Assembly (NCBI GenBank): GCA_030248215.1
Contig: JASANG010004043.1
Coordinates: 62,001 to 126,000 of the forward strand
Length of the DNA stretch: 64,000 nucleotides
Direction: 5' to 3'
Origin: Enoplolaimus lenunculus
Lineage: Eukaryota; Nematoda; Enoplea; Enoplida; Thoracostomopsidae
Below the pieces are notes generated by a model. That model was not told the origin of the DNA, made no database searches, and was given only the letters and a program-made list of their open reading frames with translations. Below are positions 52,401-63,377 of this stretch, piece after piece. Position numbers and translations under genes: made by a program. Numbering within the stretch: position 1 is the stretch's first letter; each line of letters opens with the position of its first letter.

Positions 52401-55400
52401 TACAAGCTTCAGAATCTTAAAACAAAATGAATATTGTTTCTGAAAGTTGATTGTTAACTTTTTGCTCGATACAAAGTTTGTATATTTACTTTAGAATGAC
52501 AACCGTTTGAAATTAAGCTTGGAATTTATTATACTAATGGCTTACAGTAAACTCGCAAGGAGTAGTTTCTAGTGACCGTTTCGCAGCTGCAGCTGCAGCT
52601 CCAAGTTGTTGCAATTCGATTGGATTTGCAGTCGCTGCGATTTGAGCTAATTCTTCGTACTAAAATATACAAATGGATTCGTACTCAGAGGCGACTCAGT
52701 TCCGCTCCCGAGAAAATTTTAGAGCTCCAGTGAATGTTTTAGTACGGTTTAGAAGTGTTATGAAATAGATAAAGTTCTCCTTCTAAGATTGTTCTGCCCC
52801 CCATGGCAGCTTTAGCTGGCTACGGGCCTGTATACAAAATTTATCAGCGAATACTTTATAATTACTTCTGTTAAGTGGCCTAAACCTAAACCTTTTTTTG
52901 ACCTGCGGCTGTGAGCCAATCAGAGGGGAATCGGCCAACCTTAGCTCCTCAGAGCAAACACCCTTGATTCGTCAGAGCTAAAAGACTCGGAGTTAGGCTT
53001 GGGGTGCGGGCAACTTTTAGGCACGGCCCTGGGTCTAACATACCAATCGATATTTTAGTATAGCCCGATTTGCCAATGCCATGTATGGAATAATTTCCGT
53101 ATTGTTACACAATTTCAAATAAAATCAATTTAAATACCATTTTCGGAGTCGCCGGGATTTATTATAATTTCTGAGCCGCAGCTTGTTTATTTAAAATATA
53201 CATTCTGCAAACTGGCCTTAGAGCCGTGACGGAGAAATACATCTCTAGTTGCTTTTAGTGAGCTGTTGAGGATCCATCAGCTGCTTGGCCGTTAGTGGCG
53301 CATATAAAATGTCCTTTCAGGCCATGGACGTCATCAGTGATCGAAACCAAAATGTTATACTCTGATTTTTGTATTATAAAATTGCGTTTGACTTCAAGTT
53401 CGCCTCGCTTATGAGCGTCTTTCCCAACTAGGTACCGCCTCCCGTGGGAAATTTCTGGATCTGCCATTGTAGGCCTTATTACTTTTTATTATCAATTTCC
53501 TTACCAACTGTGTAGTAGACATATTATTCATATGGTTCGCGTCTGTTTCATCCAACTCACTGTCAAGTGTGAGGAATCTTAAAATACTATTGAATATTGA
53601 AAGGTATAAAACGAGTTAAACGCAATGGTCTACTTTTCCGTTTTTGTCAAATTTTTTTAGAATATTTTATATAGCATTCGCTACTTTTCTGGCCAGAGTT
53701 AGACAGACAGGCTTCTCAAAATGCGTGCGGTCCAAACAGATGTCGGTGAACAACTGTGTTAGAGCCCTTTTTACGGTGAAAAATGCTTGGATCTGAAACT
53801 GGTTTTTATTAGGCTGCAGCCGGAATTATAAAATACCGAAACTGGAAAGTTAAAACACACCAGAACCGCAGCCGGAAAACAAAAAAACACTTGTTACTGA
53901 AAAATTCATTTTTTAAACATATTTTATCGCTTTTAATGGTGTAAACGCAGCATTTAGAATGCCGAAATCCTGAAACAAATATGACACAAATTGTAAATTT
54001 TGGCAATACACGGTCAGATAGTTTTAGAAAGATAAGTTGGAATAATATGCCAATTTTTCTTATTTTCGAATGAGAAAAATTTTCAATACCGAAAATACCG
54101 GAAAATTCCGGTGAAAAAACACTGAATTTGATAGTCAAAAATGCCGGATTTCCCTACCGGAACCCGAATTCCGGTTGCACCCTGATGTACTTAAACAAAT
54201 ATGTTGTTAAGTTCAACATTAGTTTAGGTTAATGTTATTTATTGGTTTGCCTTACAGGTTCTGTAAGTGTGTAATTTTGGCCTACAAGCATATATATATT
54301 TGGTGAAACTCAAGCTATTTTTAAAATTCTGTGGTATAATTTTATTTTCTAAAACTCATTTGTGTTTTGTTTACAACTAGAAATATGTAAGTTTTCAGAT
54401 TAGTTTAACTGTAACCTACACGTTTAGGACTAGTTAAACTAGAAAATTAGATTCACACTAATAATAGCTTAAGTTTAAATTGAGTTAGTTTAAGCTTTTA
54501 TAGAGTAAATGCATTCAAAATTACGTTGACATGTTTTTGCTCAAATAGAGATGCATACAAATTTTAGTTGCTAGATATATTGAGATATATGGCCCATGTA
54601 AAGATCAGGGGCAGAACGTTCTTATGTAAGACTAGAATAGAATAAGCTTAAGCTTTAGACTATGGTTTTTGCTTGGCTTATACTTAAGCTTAGGCTTAGA
54701 AACATGCTCATTCTTACGCTTAGGTTTGGGTTCGGCTAGGCTTAGGCTTAGGAATATGCTTATAATGCTGTTCCGCCCCCGTTCTTTATATTGGCCGATA
54801 TCTTTTACAATTAAGCCATAGAAAGTAAAGATTGTTGCTTATAGCGGCTACGCACATTTGAGAATACCGGCTAAGACCTCACCTGTTCAAAATGTGCCGA
54901 ATGGCTTGCAACGCTCGTGTACGTAAATAGTCACTGGACAATAATTGAAGTTCTTTGAATAATTCTAGCAAAAAATCGGGACGGTTTTGATTTTGGCTTA
55001 TTAGCGTTGCAACTTCTGAATAAATCGTTTCACGAACAGCGTCAAACTGATCCATTGTTCTGAAATTGAAATTTAAAATCCACATGTTATTTGTATTCTA
55101 AGATAAATCTAAATTGGCTGGATTAAAAAAATAAGTAAAAGCTATTTTTAAGTAATTCTAAGGTGCGTTTTCTCAGTTCAGATGATCAGCTACTACATTA
55201 ATAACACTTACATGTTTAAATTCACGTCATTTGCTTGATGGGGCAGCACTACTTGCTCCGTTGTATTATGTGCAACGTGACTGGCACCAGCTGCAAGCTG
55301 TAAGTTGTTTTTTACCTGAAAAACCAGAAATATTCGAAACTAGAACAACTTGGCTGTGACTGTTTGTTTTTAATATTAGACACGGTGTAGCATTTAATGA

Positions 55401-58400
55401 GACCAGAACTGTAGACAGCTCACCTTCCTAGTGAGGGCTAGAAAATTTTCAGGAGGTGCATACAAGGGTTATCGTTGACCTACAAGCAAGGTCGAAAATT
55501 TTCTAGCGGGACACAAAACTTATCCAGGAGGGGCTTAGCCTCCTGGCCCCCTATGGGCCTGAGTGAAGCAGATGCTAAATCGCAGTCAACTCTTTGAAGC
55601 ATGAATAATTTTAAAACTTAATCTGAGGTCCAATCTCACGCTGAAATTTGAACTTCGAACTCTAAGACGACCCATAAAAGTTACATTGACCGATATTTCA
55701 TATTATGCAAAAAAGGGTTCATTGCTGCTGGTAAAAGTGAAGGTGACAAAATTAAATATTCTCACTCCTTTACGATTTTTCCGCATTCTTACAATTATTT
55801 CACGTCCTTACAATTTTCCCACGCTGCTTTCGCGAATTTGGTTTCTGTTGATGACCCAGTGATTGAGTTCGATTCAATCGTTCTGTAGCGTCTGCCATTG
55901 GCTGAGCATGATTTCTAGGTTGCCTCGATAATTTTGAAGCCTTTGAGCAAGTGCTGGCTAAAAATGAATGTACCTGCTCCTATAGATATGGTAAATTGGT
56001 AACCATTTTAAAGTAAAGTGGAAACTCTGCCCCGAGCCTGCATTGAGCAGGCGAGCATAACTTTTAGTTTTCAAACTTGTACCAAATAATGTTGATCATA
56101 AGCTCTCTCAGTTAACGACGAGTTTCACTCGGTCAGTCTTTGACAAGTCGGTAGAAATGGATGCAGCGTTATCTAGAAAACCAAATCAGGTTGGCGATGC
56201 CAGCCCGGATATGTCGCAAAATGGTTCAGTTTTGATAATTTTTGCGTGTTCTATTTGTTATGATCTGACACAAGCAAAACAAATTTATAGAATTTTACAA
56301 CAGTCGTTATCTGCCTCCAACCAGACAGACACCAGCGCATGCAGAGGGGGAGCGGGGGGAGGGGGTTGGCGTACATGTCCCCGTCAGAAATTTTTTGCAA
56401 TAAACTGAAGTCACTAGCTCACAATTTTATCAGCTTTCGCATTTTGATATAAACCTGTTTGCTACTGACCATTTAGAACAATAATTACGTAACCAAGTTT
56501 TTTCACTTTTATAAGCGGCCGACGTTCTTATTGTTGGATGTCAAGGAAGCCTCCCTTAGGCCAAAAGCCCTCCAATAGTAATCTAGACCATATTTTTTGT
56601 TAGGTTTTGTACGAAAATGATGCTGGGCTTCTCGTTCGCTTAGCTCCTGAGTGGTTCTCTATTTTACATCACGCGGTGTTCGGCGTCTGAAGTTACTAGA
56701 TTCGTATTAACTGCGTATTATAGTTGCGCAAACTATATGTCGAAGATGAAGCAGATTATGAGGACACAGGCTCGTAGCCAGCTCAACTTGCTAGGGGAGC
56801 TAAAAATTTTTCATCAGGCGCATACGCGGTTTTTCAATGATTTACAAGCAAGGTTGACAATTTTCTAGGGGGTCAAAATTTTTGTAGAATTGAGCCCACC
56901 TGTCCCGCTTGGCTGCAGGCCCGACTGGACTTAGGACTACAACTGTATCAATTAAAATTTAGCGAGACCTCAACCGAGTTTAGCAAAAAGTCATTACCGC
57001 GTGAACGTCAGCGTCAACCATTAAAATACATGAAGCACACACACAACAGAATACACTGCAAAAGTATAAATACATACACTGCAGTGTAGATTTTTCTATC
57101 GGTTTATGAACAAAAAGGATTTAAGCTAGACTTAATTGCTGTTGGAAACGTTAACAATGTTGCAATTGCAAAACATTGCCGCAAGCCTGGATCGAACAGG
57201 CGACCTTTAGATCTTCAGTCTAACGCTCTCCCAACTGACCTATTACGGCACGCAGGTAGTCGGCATGCATACAAGTAATATGCCAAATTTTAAATGCAAA
57301 CAAGTATTAATCGATGCCATCAACATTGTACACTGGCATACACTACCGGATCTATAGTGGGGCGAAGGAGTGGGCGTACGTGCCCCTGTCAAAAGGTTTG
57401 TGACATAATAGTAGGATCCCTACCTTACCATTTCTCCCTCCAAAAATTTTTTGTAAAAAAACCAATTTTTCCCCTAGAAAATGTTTTGCTGATAAAATAA
57501 AGTTCCTACCTTACAATTTTTGCGTTTCATAATATTTGCCAGACCACCCGCCGTCACAAAATTTTGTATCCGCCTCTGCTAGCATACGCTCCGTGGCAAA
57601 AATATACCTACAACGTTACGAGTTTTAAGCGTTGTCTCTGCCAAGCGTATACCAAAAATGTGATTTCGATGTTTTGTCGTGAAAACCATTGAATTTTAAA
57701 ATTTCTCCCTAATGTAGTGACCCTAATGGCCTAACCAGAGGGTATACCAAGCGTTATTCGGTTAAGGACTGTTATTTGTTTTTAACCAACCCTTCGCCAC
57801 CCTTAGTTACTGATACATAATCCGGTATTGCAACTATCCGTTGAATTAAACGCATTATTTGTCTTGTATCAAAACCTTGAGCGATAATGCAAGGTTATAA
57901 TTACGAATGTATTTTCAAGACTTAAGTATGCTTTAAAGATTCGAACTCAAATTTATTTTGTCGTGAAATCATTTATGTACTACAATCATAAGCGCCGAAA
58001 GTGGAGGGCAGGTGGGCAATTGCCCCCCATGTTCAGATTAACAGAAACAGCACCCTAATATCACTCAGAGCTCACAATAGCAAAGTGTAGAATACCCGTG
58101 TGGGAGGCTGAATTTTTCCCCGACCGAATTTTCCAACCGCAATATTGTACCTGCATTTTTACCTCGCGACGAATTACCCCAATAATCTGCCTAGCCCAAC
58201 TCCCCCAAGGATGTGTATTTTCTCGGCCCTAGCTCAGTTGAATGATTGAGCAATATCTTATTAATCCAGCAAATATTCAGCGGAATGATCGAAGCTGTCC
58301 CCATCTTGAACAAAAATAAATAGATTGTGCCAATGATAACATGTTCAATCGCGTAGCTTACGGACTCTAGTTAGGGATACGAAGTCTTATTGATGGGACT

Positions 58401-60042
58401 CAAAATGGGAACTCCCCTCGTATTACCCCCTTTATTCGGTTCACAACAGTATAGTTAATTATATTTTAGATAATATAATAGTCGACAGGGTTCACACCAT
58501 GTCTCAAGGTCGATGTGCACGTTGGATTTAGAATGATCAGAATTTTACCCAATTTTCACAAGTTTACATGCTTAAATATCCGTTCAATCAATCCGAGCGG
58601 AAGTTCGTCGAGAGCCAAAGTTTTTATGTCTGCTTCCGGGTGGTTGTTTTGTCGCACTAGTGCCTTAGGGTTGCGCTATACTTTTGTTGACGTCCTGTGC
58701 CATCCGTGGCCCGGACGGTGCCGTTGCGGCGTCCTCCGTCACCGTACGGCGCCGTCCGTCGCCGTGCGTCACGGTACGTCACCATACGGTATCGTGCACG
58801 CGTAATTCACGTACGATACCGTACGGTGACAGACGGTGACGGACGGTGCCGGACGGTGACGTACGGCGCCGCGTGACGAGTATAGCGCAACCCTTAAAGT
58901 TATTGACGCAGTTTCTTTGCTCTTGTACACTTTCCGCTCATATTTAAAGTTTAGGTTTAGGCTTAAGCTTAAACTTAAACTTTTTAGGCAAATAATTACG
59001 CCAGACCTTGCGCTCATAGTTTTACTTAGCAACTAATTAGCGTTATCCAAAGCCTAAAAACCTAACCGTAAGCGGATGGGAAAATTATACAACAGCCGAT
59101 TTTTACTGAAAACGAATACCTGATTGCTTTTTTATGTTCACCTGTTCGTCGTATCATTTCCTGTTTCGCCAAAATTTCGGAATGCAAATGCCGACCGGAA
59201 ACACAAGATTTAATATCTTCTAGGGAATCATCAGACGTATTGCTTGGGCTTTCAGGACAGATATGGTGGCGTAACGGAGAACGAATTGGTGTTTCACGTG
59301 GTGTTCGCTCTCGCAACGAATGGAATTGAGTCAGTGATGCCTTAGATTTCGGTGTTTGAAGTTGGTTTGCGGGTGCCGCTATTGGAGTCCAATCTAAAGC
59401 TTAGAATGCACACAGATAACGTGGGATCACGTTATAACCGGGGCTGCTTGGGGCATGTCTTGTCGCTTGACTATTGGGTGACATTTTGTCTGCTTACAGG
59501 ACCCATATCATATTCAAAAATTCGTATTTGTCTGCTATTATCATGTCGTAGGTCATCTTTTGTTCTTCAATATCATATGATATTCAACGTATAACCGGTT
59601 TATGTATGAAACTGGTACCGAAGAAATTTTGAAAACCTTAAAAATTTAGCATAGAACCTAAAATTAAGTTCTAAAAGCTGAACATAAGCGAACGCCAAAG
59701 CGTTGCATACCATATTATTGTGTCGCTCGCTGCCAAGCGCTGGTGCACGACGCCAAACGGCGCTTTGTACCGTAATGTTTTGGAAAGACTGAACAAATAT
59801 GCCAGTATATTGAACAGCTGTTGTTGTATAAAATTGTGTGCGAGGCATCGAGAATTTCTTGTCCACTCGCAACGGGTTAGCCACAAGTAAACACATTGTA
59901 AATCTGTAAAATTATTTTTACCTTCATTTTCAGGAACAGATAAAATCGAGCTTCGTCTGGTACGTCCACCAGTAAAAATACTAGAAACAGTTTCTTGACC
60001 GGAACGTCCGAATCCTGAATGTCTATGCGATCGGAGCGCAAT
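43445..60042 (-). CDS. PCM1: PCM1, pericentriolar material 1 (C-terminal 1111 aa, 19 exons; 5' end outside)
   Basis: Exons from 5' to 3': 59922-60042, 59142-59393, 55812-55957, 55212-55315, 54883-55059, 53505-53577, 52546-52659, 52015-52167, 51506-51571, 51018-51170, 49312-49565, 48777-48912, 46737-47393, 46535-46587, 46168-46197, 45973-46083, 45071-45243, 44284-44519, 43445-43771 (the sixth and seventh are good to +/-1 base). The phases are mutually consistent. PCM1 scaffolds centriolar satellites. Diagnostic stretches: RETIYSEVATLISQNQNRPD followed by FLLELFKELQLL, SSDYLRTRALQAI (exon at 54.9 kb), and DEFFHAQLASILNDTVQKFSG followed in the next exon by LLSEIYDVVLNELSFFRVMQ, which parallel human KFFHKQLGSILQDSLAKFAG and LLVEISEVLFNELAFFKLMQ. 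The tail LPTYLTLDLGEPMRRK resembles the human LPLKLTIYSEADLRKK. The 657-bp exon at 46.7 kb encodes a Lys/Ser/Thr-rich disordered repeat region (ETSKNxKRQS). Exon 8 appears to use a GC-AG donor. Upstream exons were not found between 60 and 64 kb. Confidence 0.88.
45292..45432. mobile_element. CGTAGCCAG-type MITE
   Basis: GGCTAAAGAATTTTCAGGCG, GCAAGGTTGAAAGTTGTCAA and CCTCTGGCTACTGGCC are shared with copies at 55425 and 56760. It lies in the intron between PCM1 exons 16 and 17. Confidence 0.7.
46737..47393 (-). other. PCM1: PCM1 long disordered exon with internal ETSKN repeats
   Basis: This single exon (219 codons, phase 0 at both ends) begins LPASLAESLSKIPQKPTRKS and ends at a CAA before GTAAGC. 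It is rich in Lys, Ser, Thr, Asn and Gln. A short imperfect repeat, roughly R-x-ETSKN-x-K-R-Q-S, recurs four to five times around 46980-47120. An acidic patch (FDVFNIFDGDNIDELEENN) follows. No folded domain is visible. Being phase 0-0 it could be skipped without a frameshift. It is the least conserved-looking part of the gene. Confidence 0.75.
47455..48060. mobile_element. hAT-like element with GCGGGTAA ends
   Basis: CCGCGGGTAACGCGAGTACG on the left and, reversed, GTAAGTGGGTAAAGATTTTT at the right bound a 600-bp non-coding body; both ends carry repeated GCGGGTAAAAATTT. It lies in the intron between PCM1 exons 12 and 13. Confidence 0.6.
48905..49196. mobile_element. CCAAGAGTG-family MITE, diverged, beside PCM1 exon 12
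   Basis: GGATGGATGATAGCCACCTC, CAGAAGAGTGTGCGCAACTG on the left and CAGCTGCACACTCTGTGTAA with TTATCCACTTTTCG on the right are related to the 23.8-kb element. Its left end reaches the polypyrimidine side of exon 12 (upper end 48912). Confidence 0.55.
50868..51012. mobile_element. TTAGGC-core element, small copy
   Basis: AACATGGCCGGGTAAGCTTA and ACGGCCCTGTTTTATACATT with GGCC flank a core of TTAGGCTTAGG-type hexamers. Its right edge touches the donor of PCM1 exon 10. Confidence 0.65.
53255..53472. mobile_element. hAT-like MITE (ATGGCAGATCCAGAAATT end)
   Basis: On the minus strand it opens CAATGGCAGATCCAGAAATT and continues CGAACTTGAAGTCAAACGCA, as in related elements near 15.9 and 17.4 kb. 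A 70-codon reading frame here is accidental. It lies between PCM1 exons 6 and 7. Confidence 0.6.
53810..54183. mobile_element. hAT-like element with CAGGGTGCAACCGG end
   Basis: The right end reversed reads CAGGGTGCAACCGGAATTCG and the left part has GCTGCAGCCGGAATTATAAA. Internal sequence is non-coding and AT-rich. It lies between PCM1 exons 5 and 6. Confidence 0.6.
54590..54800. mobile_element. TTAGGC-core element, larger copy
   Basis: Inverted ends TGGCCCATGTAAAGATCAGG and the reverse complement of CCCGTTCTTTATATTGGCC flank an array of AAGCTTAGGCTTAGG-type hexamers. It lies in the intron after PCM1 exon 5. Confidence 0.75.
55425..55562. mobile_element. CGTAGCCAG-type MITE
   Basis: GGGCTAGAAAATTTTCAGGA, CTACAAGCAAGGTCGAAAAT and GGAGGGGCTTAGCCTCCTGG define this copy, in the intron between PCM1 exons 3 and 4. 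Confidence 0.7.
56760..56935. mobile_element. CGTAGCCAG-type MITE
   Basis: Begins GGCTCGTAGCCAGCTCAACT and ends TTGGCTGCAGGCC, with TTTACAAGCAAGGTTGACAA inside, matching the 45.3- and 55.4-kb copies. Confidence 0.7.
57177..57249 (-). tRNA. tRNA-Phe (anticodon GAA)
   Basis: The minus strand folds into a 73-nt cloverleaf: acceptor GCCGTAA paired with TTGCGGC (one G-U), D arm GGTC/GAGC with one G11-G24 mismatch, anticodon stem TTAGA/TCTAA with loop CTGAAGA (GAA, Phe), variable AGGTC, a perfect T arm GCCTG-TTCGATC-CAGGC, and discriminator A. A TTTT run follows within two bases, as expected for RNA polymerase III termination. There is no intron. It lies between PCM1 exons 2 and 3, on the same strand. 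The D-stem mismatch leaves open a tRNA pseudogene. Confidence 0.9.
57710..58452. mobile_element. TACTGTAGTGAC-family MITE interrupted by about 360 bp
   Basis: TAATGTAGTGACCCTAATGG and CTTTATTCGGTTCACAACAG are the diverged ends. The family body is split near 57983 and resumes near 58355 (ACTCTAGTTAGGGATACG); the inserted segment contains TGGGCAATTGCCCCCC and is of unknown origin. Confidence 0.75.
58668..58893. mobile_element. CpG-rich palindromic MITE with TTA duplication
   Basis: Ends GGGTTGCGCTATACTTTTGT and GAGTATAGCGCAACCC are inverted; TTA is present at both flanks (58665-58667 and 58894-58896). The core is GACGGTGCCG/CGTCCGTCGCC, strongly CpG-rich in an AT-rich background. It is in the large intron between PCM1 exons 2 and 3. 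Confidence 0.88.
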
Positions 60043-60544
60043 CTAAAACATCGATTTAGTTTGGGTTTCAGTAAAATTTTAAATTTTGAAATTGGGCCAA
60101 AAGTATAGCGGTTTTCGTTGTTGTGTGACTTTAAAGCATGGATCCACTTTGCTTTTAGGGACGTATCGTTTTCCCGTGGGACTAAATAACATACGTAGGC
60201 TAGAAGGCTTTTCTTGTGCCAATGCATAGATCAGGGTTGTAGCAGTAGTATAGCAAATTCGTAGCCTAAACGTAAGCAAAAGATAGTCTAAAGCTGAACA
60301 TTGGAAAAACAATCCGCCCTGGTCTATACATGGGCTGTTTGCTAAAACTTAGTTTTAGACCCAGCCTGCGCTTATGCAAGCAAGGCTTTTGTGCAAAATG
60401 TAGGTACCAGTGTGAAACTATTAAGCAATAGTTTACTGTAAACCTGTATTAAATGGTATTATAAAGAAAACCAGATATGTGAGCCCTACTGGTGGCACAT
60501 ACAGTTAGGCTGTGTAAACCATTTTGGATATGCTACTTTAATGG

Positions 60545-60909
60545 TACAACCGTAGGTCTGCCTCTGGCTTCGGCAGAAAATCAACCTCCAGCCAGAACAA
60601 TATTTCTGTCGGAGGTTCCGCAATATCGGTAATGAAATTTTGCATAGTTCTGCAATTTGTATCTGTTTGGCGCGTTTTATTTTAACTTTTTGCACATTTT
60701 TGAGAAAAGATTTGCCGAAATTTCGTAGAAAACAAGCATATATAAAACAAAACGATTTAACAACACATACAGATGTTTGCTAAAATTCACAAATTAAACA
60801 TTTTTAACTAAACTACATAACTCCGCCTCACATCCGGCTCCACCTCCGGCTCCGGCAAGTGTTTCTGTCCTACGACTCCGGTATTTTTCACCGCCGGTTG
60901 CACCCTGGC
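60545..60909. mobile_element. hAT-like element with CCGGTTGCACCCTGG end
   Basis: CTCTGGCTTCGGCAGAAAAT on the left and CACCGCCGGTTGCACCCTGG on the right, with a shared internal block TTTTGCATAGTTCTGCAATT, match the 28.6-kb copy. Confidence 0.6.
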
Positions 60910-61941
60910 TACTTTGTACAAGCTGTGTCATTCAATTATATAACAATATGCTAAATATATTAACTAAAAATTTTCAATTTCACACTGTAACAGTTCTCAC
61001 ACAGAGTGACTGTGAGCAACTTAGAGCAATTCTTATTCATAAAATAATAAATACAGTATGGGCAGCGTTTAATTAAAATGGAAAAAAATCCCTATTATAA
61101 AAGGATAGTAACTAGACCAGCACATTCATTTGTTGTAACCTGGAAAAATATATAGAAACAATGGCGTCAAAAGTCCTTCTGAAACATATTGCGGACAGCA
61201 AATCTATGTTATGTTGAAAGTTTTTGGCAAGTTTATTAGGCATTTTAGGAAATTTCTCAGATAATGGCATGGTTGGAGAGACATGTCTGAAGTATAACGA
61301 TCCTTGTTTTTGCCAGATTAATTGATGCTGACAGAATACCGTGCGATTTTTGAGCCTCTAGTCGTGACTATGCAGTGAAACAAATAACTCGGCTGGGAAA
61401 TGCGCATTTATGAAATTTTTCTACCTGTAAACTAGTTTAATTGTAATACTAAGGTTAAAAGTCTGGTAAAGACAACAGCCGTTTTTAAGCATCAATTGCG
61501 ATTCATTTTTTGACAACGCCATGTTTAAGAAAGTCTAACAAAATTGGTCATCAGAACTCTAACTGAGCAATTATTTCGCCATACAATGCTCTTATGAAAT
61601 TCAATTAACTATGTTAACAGAGAGTCAAAGGTTAGTTTAGTACGTTCTTGTAGAATACTTCAAAACACATTCATGGATTCTGACAAAAATCTTTCTACAT
61701 TTCAGAAATTATTTTGCTTCTGCATTCAAGCAAAACATCTGTTTCTTGCAAAAAGAATTGTTCCCGCAATATGTTTCAGAAGATCCCATGTAGCTCAAGT
61801 GCTGAGCAGTTTTTTAGTTTCAAATCTAAACTATGAAAGATGAGAAAACTGATCAAACGAAACACGGAATTTCAATAAATCGTTTGTTGGAAAGAAACTA
61901 ATACCCTGACAACAACGCCTAACCAAAAGTATTTGCACGAA

Positions 61942-63030
61942 ACCAGCCGTTTTGCTGAAACAAACGGGGTGATACCAACCGTTCGGGTGAAAACAGCCGT
62001 TGGGGTGAAGCCAACCGTTGGGGAGAAACCAACCGTTGGGGTGAAATAAACGGTTATGGGGTGAAACCAACCGTTGGGATGAAACCAACCGTTAGGGTGA
62101 AACTAATCTTTGTGGTGAAACCAACCGTTGGGGTAAAACCAACCGTTAGAATGAAACCAACCGTTGGCGTGAAACCAATCGTTGGGGTGAAACCAATCGT
62201 TGGGGTGAAACGAACTGTGCGTGTGATACCACCCGTTGGGATGAAACGAACCGTGCGGGTGAAACCAACCGTTGTGGTGAAACCATCCGTTGGGATGAAA
62301 TTAACCGTTGTGGTGAAACCATCCGTTTGGGTGAAAGCAACCGTTGAGATGAAACCAACCGTTAGGGAGAAACCAGCCAATGGGATGAACCACTCGTTGG
62401 GGTGGAACTAACCGTTGGCGTGAAATAAACATTTGAGGTGAAACCAACCGTTGGGGTAAAACCAACCGTTGGGGTGAAACATACCGTTATGGTGAAACCA
62501 ACCGTCGGGGTGAAACCTACCGTGCGGGTGAAACCAACCGTTGTGGTGAAACTAACCGTTATGGTGAAACCAACCGTTGGGGTAAAACCAACCCTTGGGG
62601 TGAAACCAACCGTTTGGGTAAAACCAATCGTTTGGGTAAAACCAACCGTTGGGGGTGAAACCAACTCTTGGGGTGAGTGAAACCAACCGTTGGGATGAAC
62701 CACTCGTTGGGGTGAAACCAACCGTTGTGGTGAAACCAACCGTTGGGATAAAACCAACCGTTGTGCTGAAACCAACCGTTAGGGTGAAACCAATCGTTGC
62801 GGTGAAACCAACCGTTGGAGCGAAACCTACCGTTAGGGTGAAACCAACCGTTGGGGTGAATCTTACAGTTAGGGAGAAACTAATCGTTGGGGTGAAACCA
62901 ACCGTTGTGGTGAAACCAACCGTTGGTGTGGAACCAACAGTTGAGGTGAAACCAACCGTTTGGGTGAAACCGACCGTTGGGGTGAAACCGTCCGTTGTGG
63001 TAAATCGAACCGTTCAGATGAACCCGACCG
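61942..63030. repeat. 18-bp minisatellite, about 60 units
   Basis: The consensus unit is GTGAAACCAACCGTTGGG, with frequent GTTGTG and GTTAGG variants and occasional 1-base slips. The consensus has no stop in five of six frames, so long reading frames of hexapeptide repeats appear on both strands (V-K-P-T-V-G on plus; N-G-W-F-H-P, T-V-G-F-T-P and R-L-V-S-P-Q on minus). These shift frame at the slips and have no flanking exon signals, so I treat the tract as non-coding. It lies on the 5' side of the visible PCM1 exons. Confidence 0.92.
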
Positions 63031-63377
63031 TAAGCCCTATAAAGTATACCTATACAGCTTAATCGTGAAATTTACTTAACGGATAAAAAGTGCTGAACCA
63101 AAATGGAAAATCTCGTGCACTTTCTGTAAGGAGTGTTTGACCGTAGCTACTGAAGGCTACGCTCGGTTGGCAAATCGATTGGCACAGATATTCCCTACAG
63201 ACCAACATACCAGTGTACAAAATTTAAACGAAAGAGGTTTTATATTACTTCAGTAAGTACCAACATGCAAACTTAGCTGAAAATACGCACTTGAGAAACG
63301 CGAACCATATATTAAAACTGTCTCGGGCACTAGCGTCTGAATTCTGTAGCTGAGGGGCGATAGTAAATATGGTATAA

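Noticed and set aside
53255-53467. 70-codon minus frame starting MADPEISHGRRYL
   Set aside because: It coincides with a hAT-like MITE whose terminus supplies the first codons.
62061-63062. Long reading frames of hexapeptide repeats on both strands
   Set aside because: They are a by-product of an 18-bp minisatellite without stops, change frame at slips and have no splice or start context.
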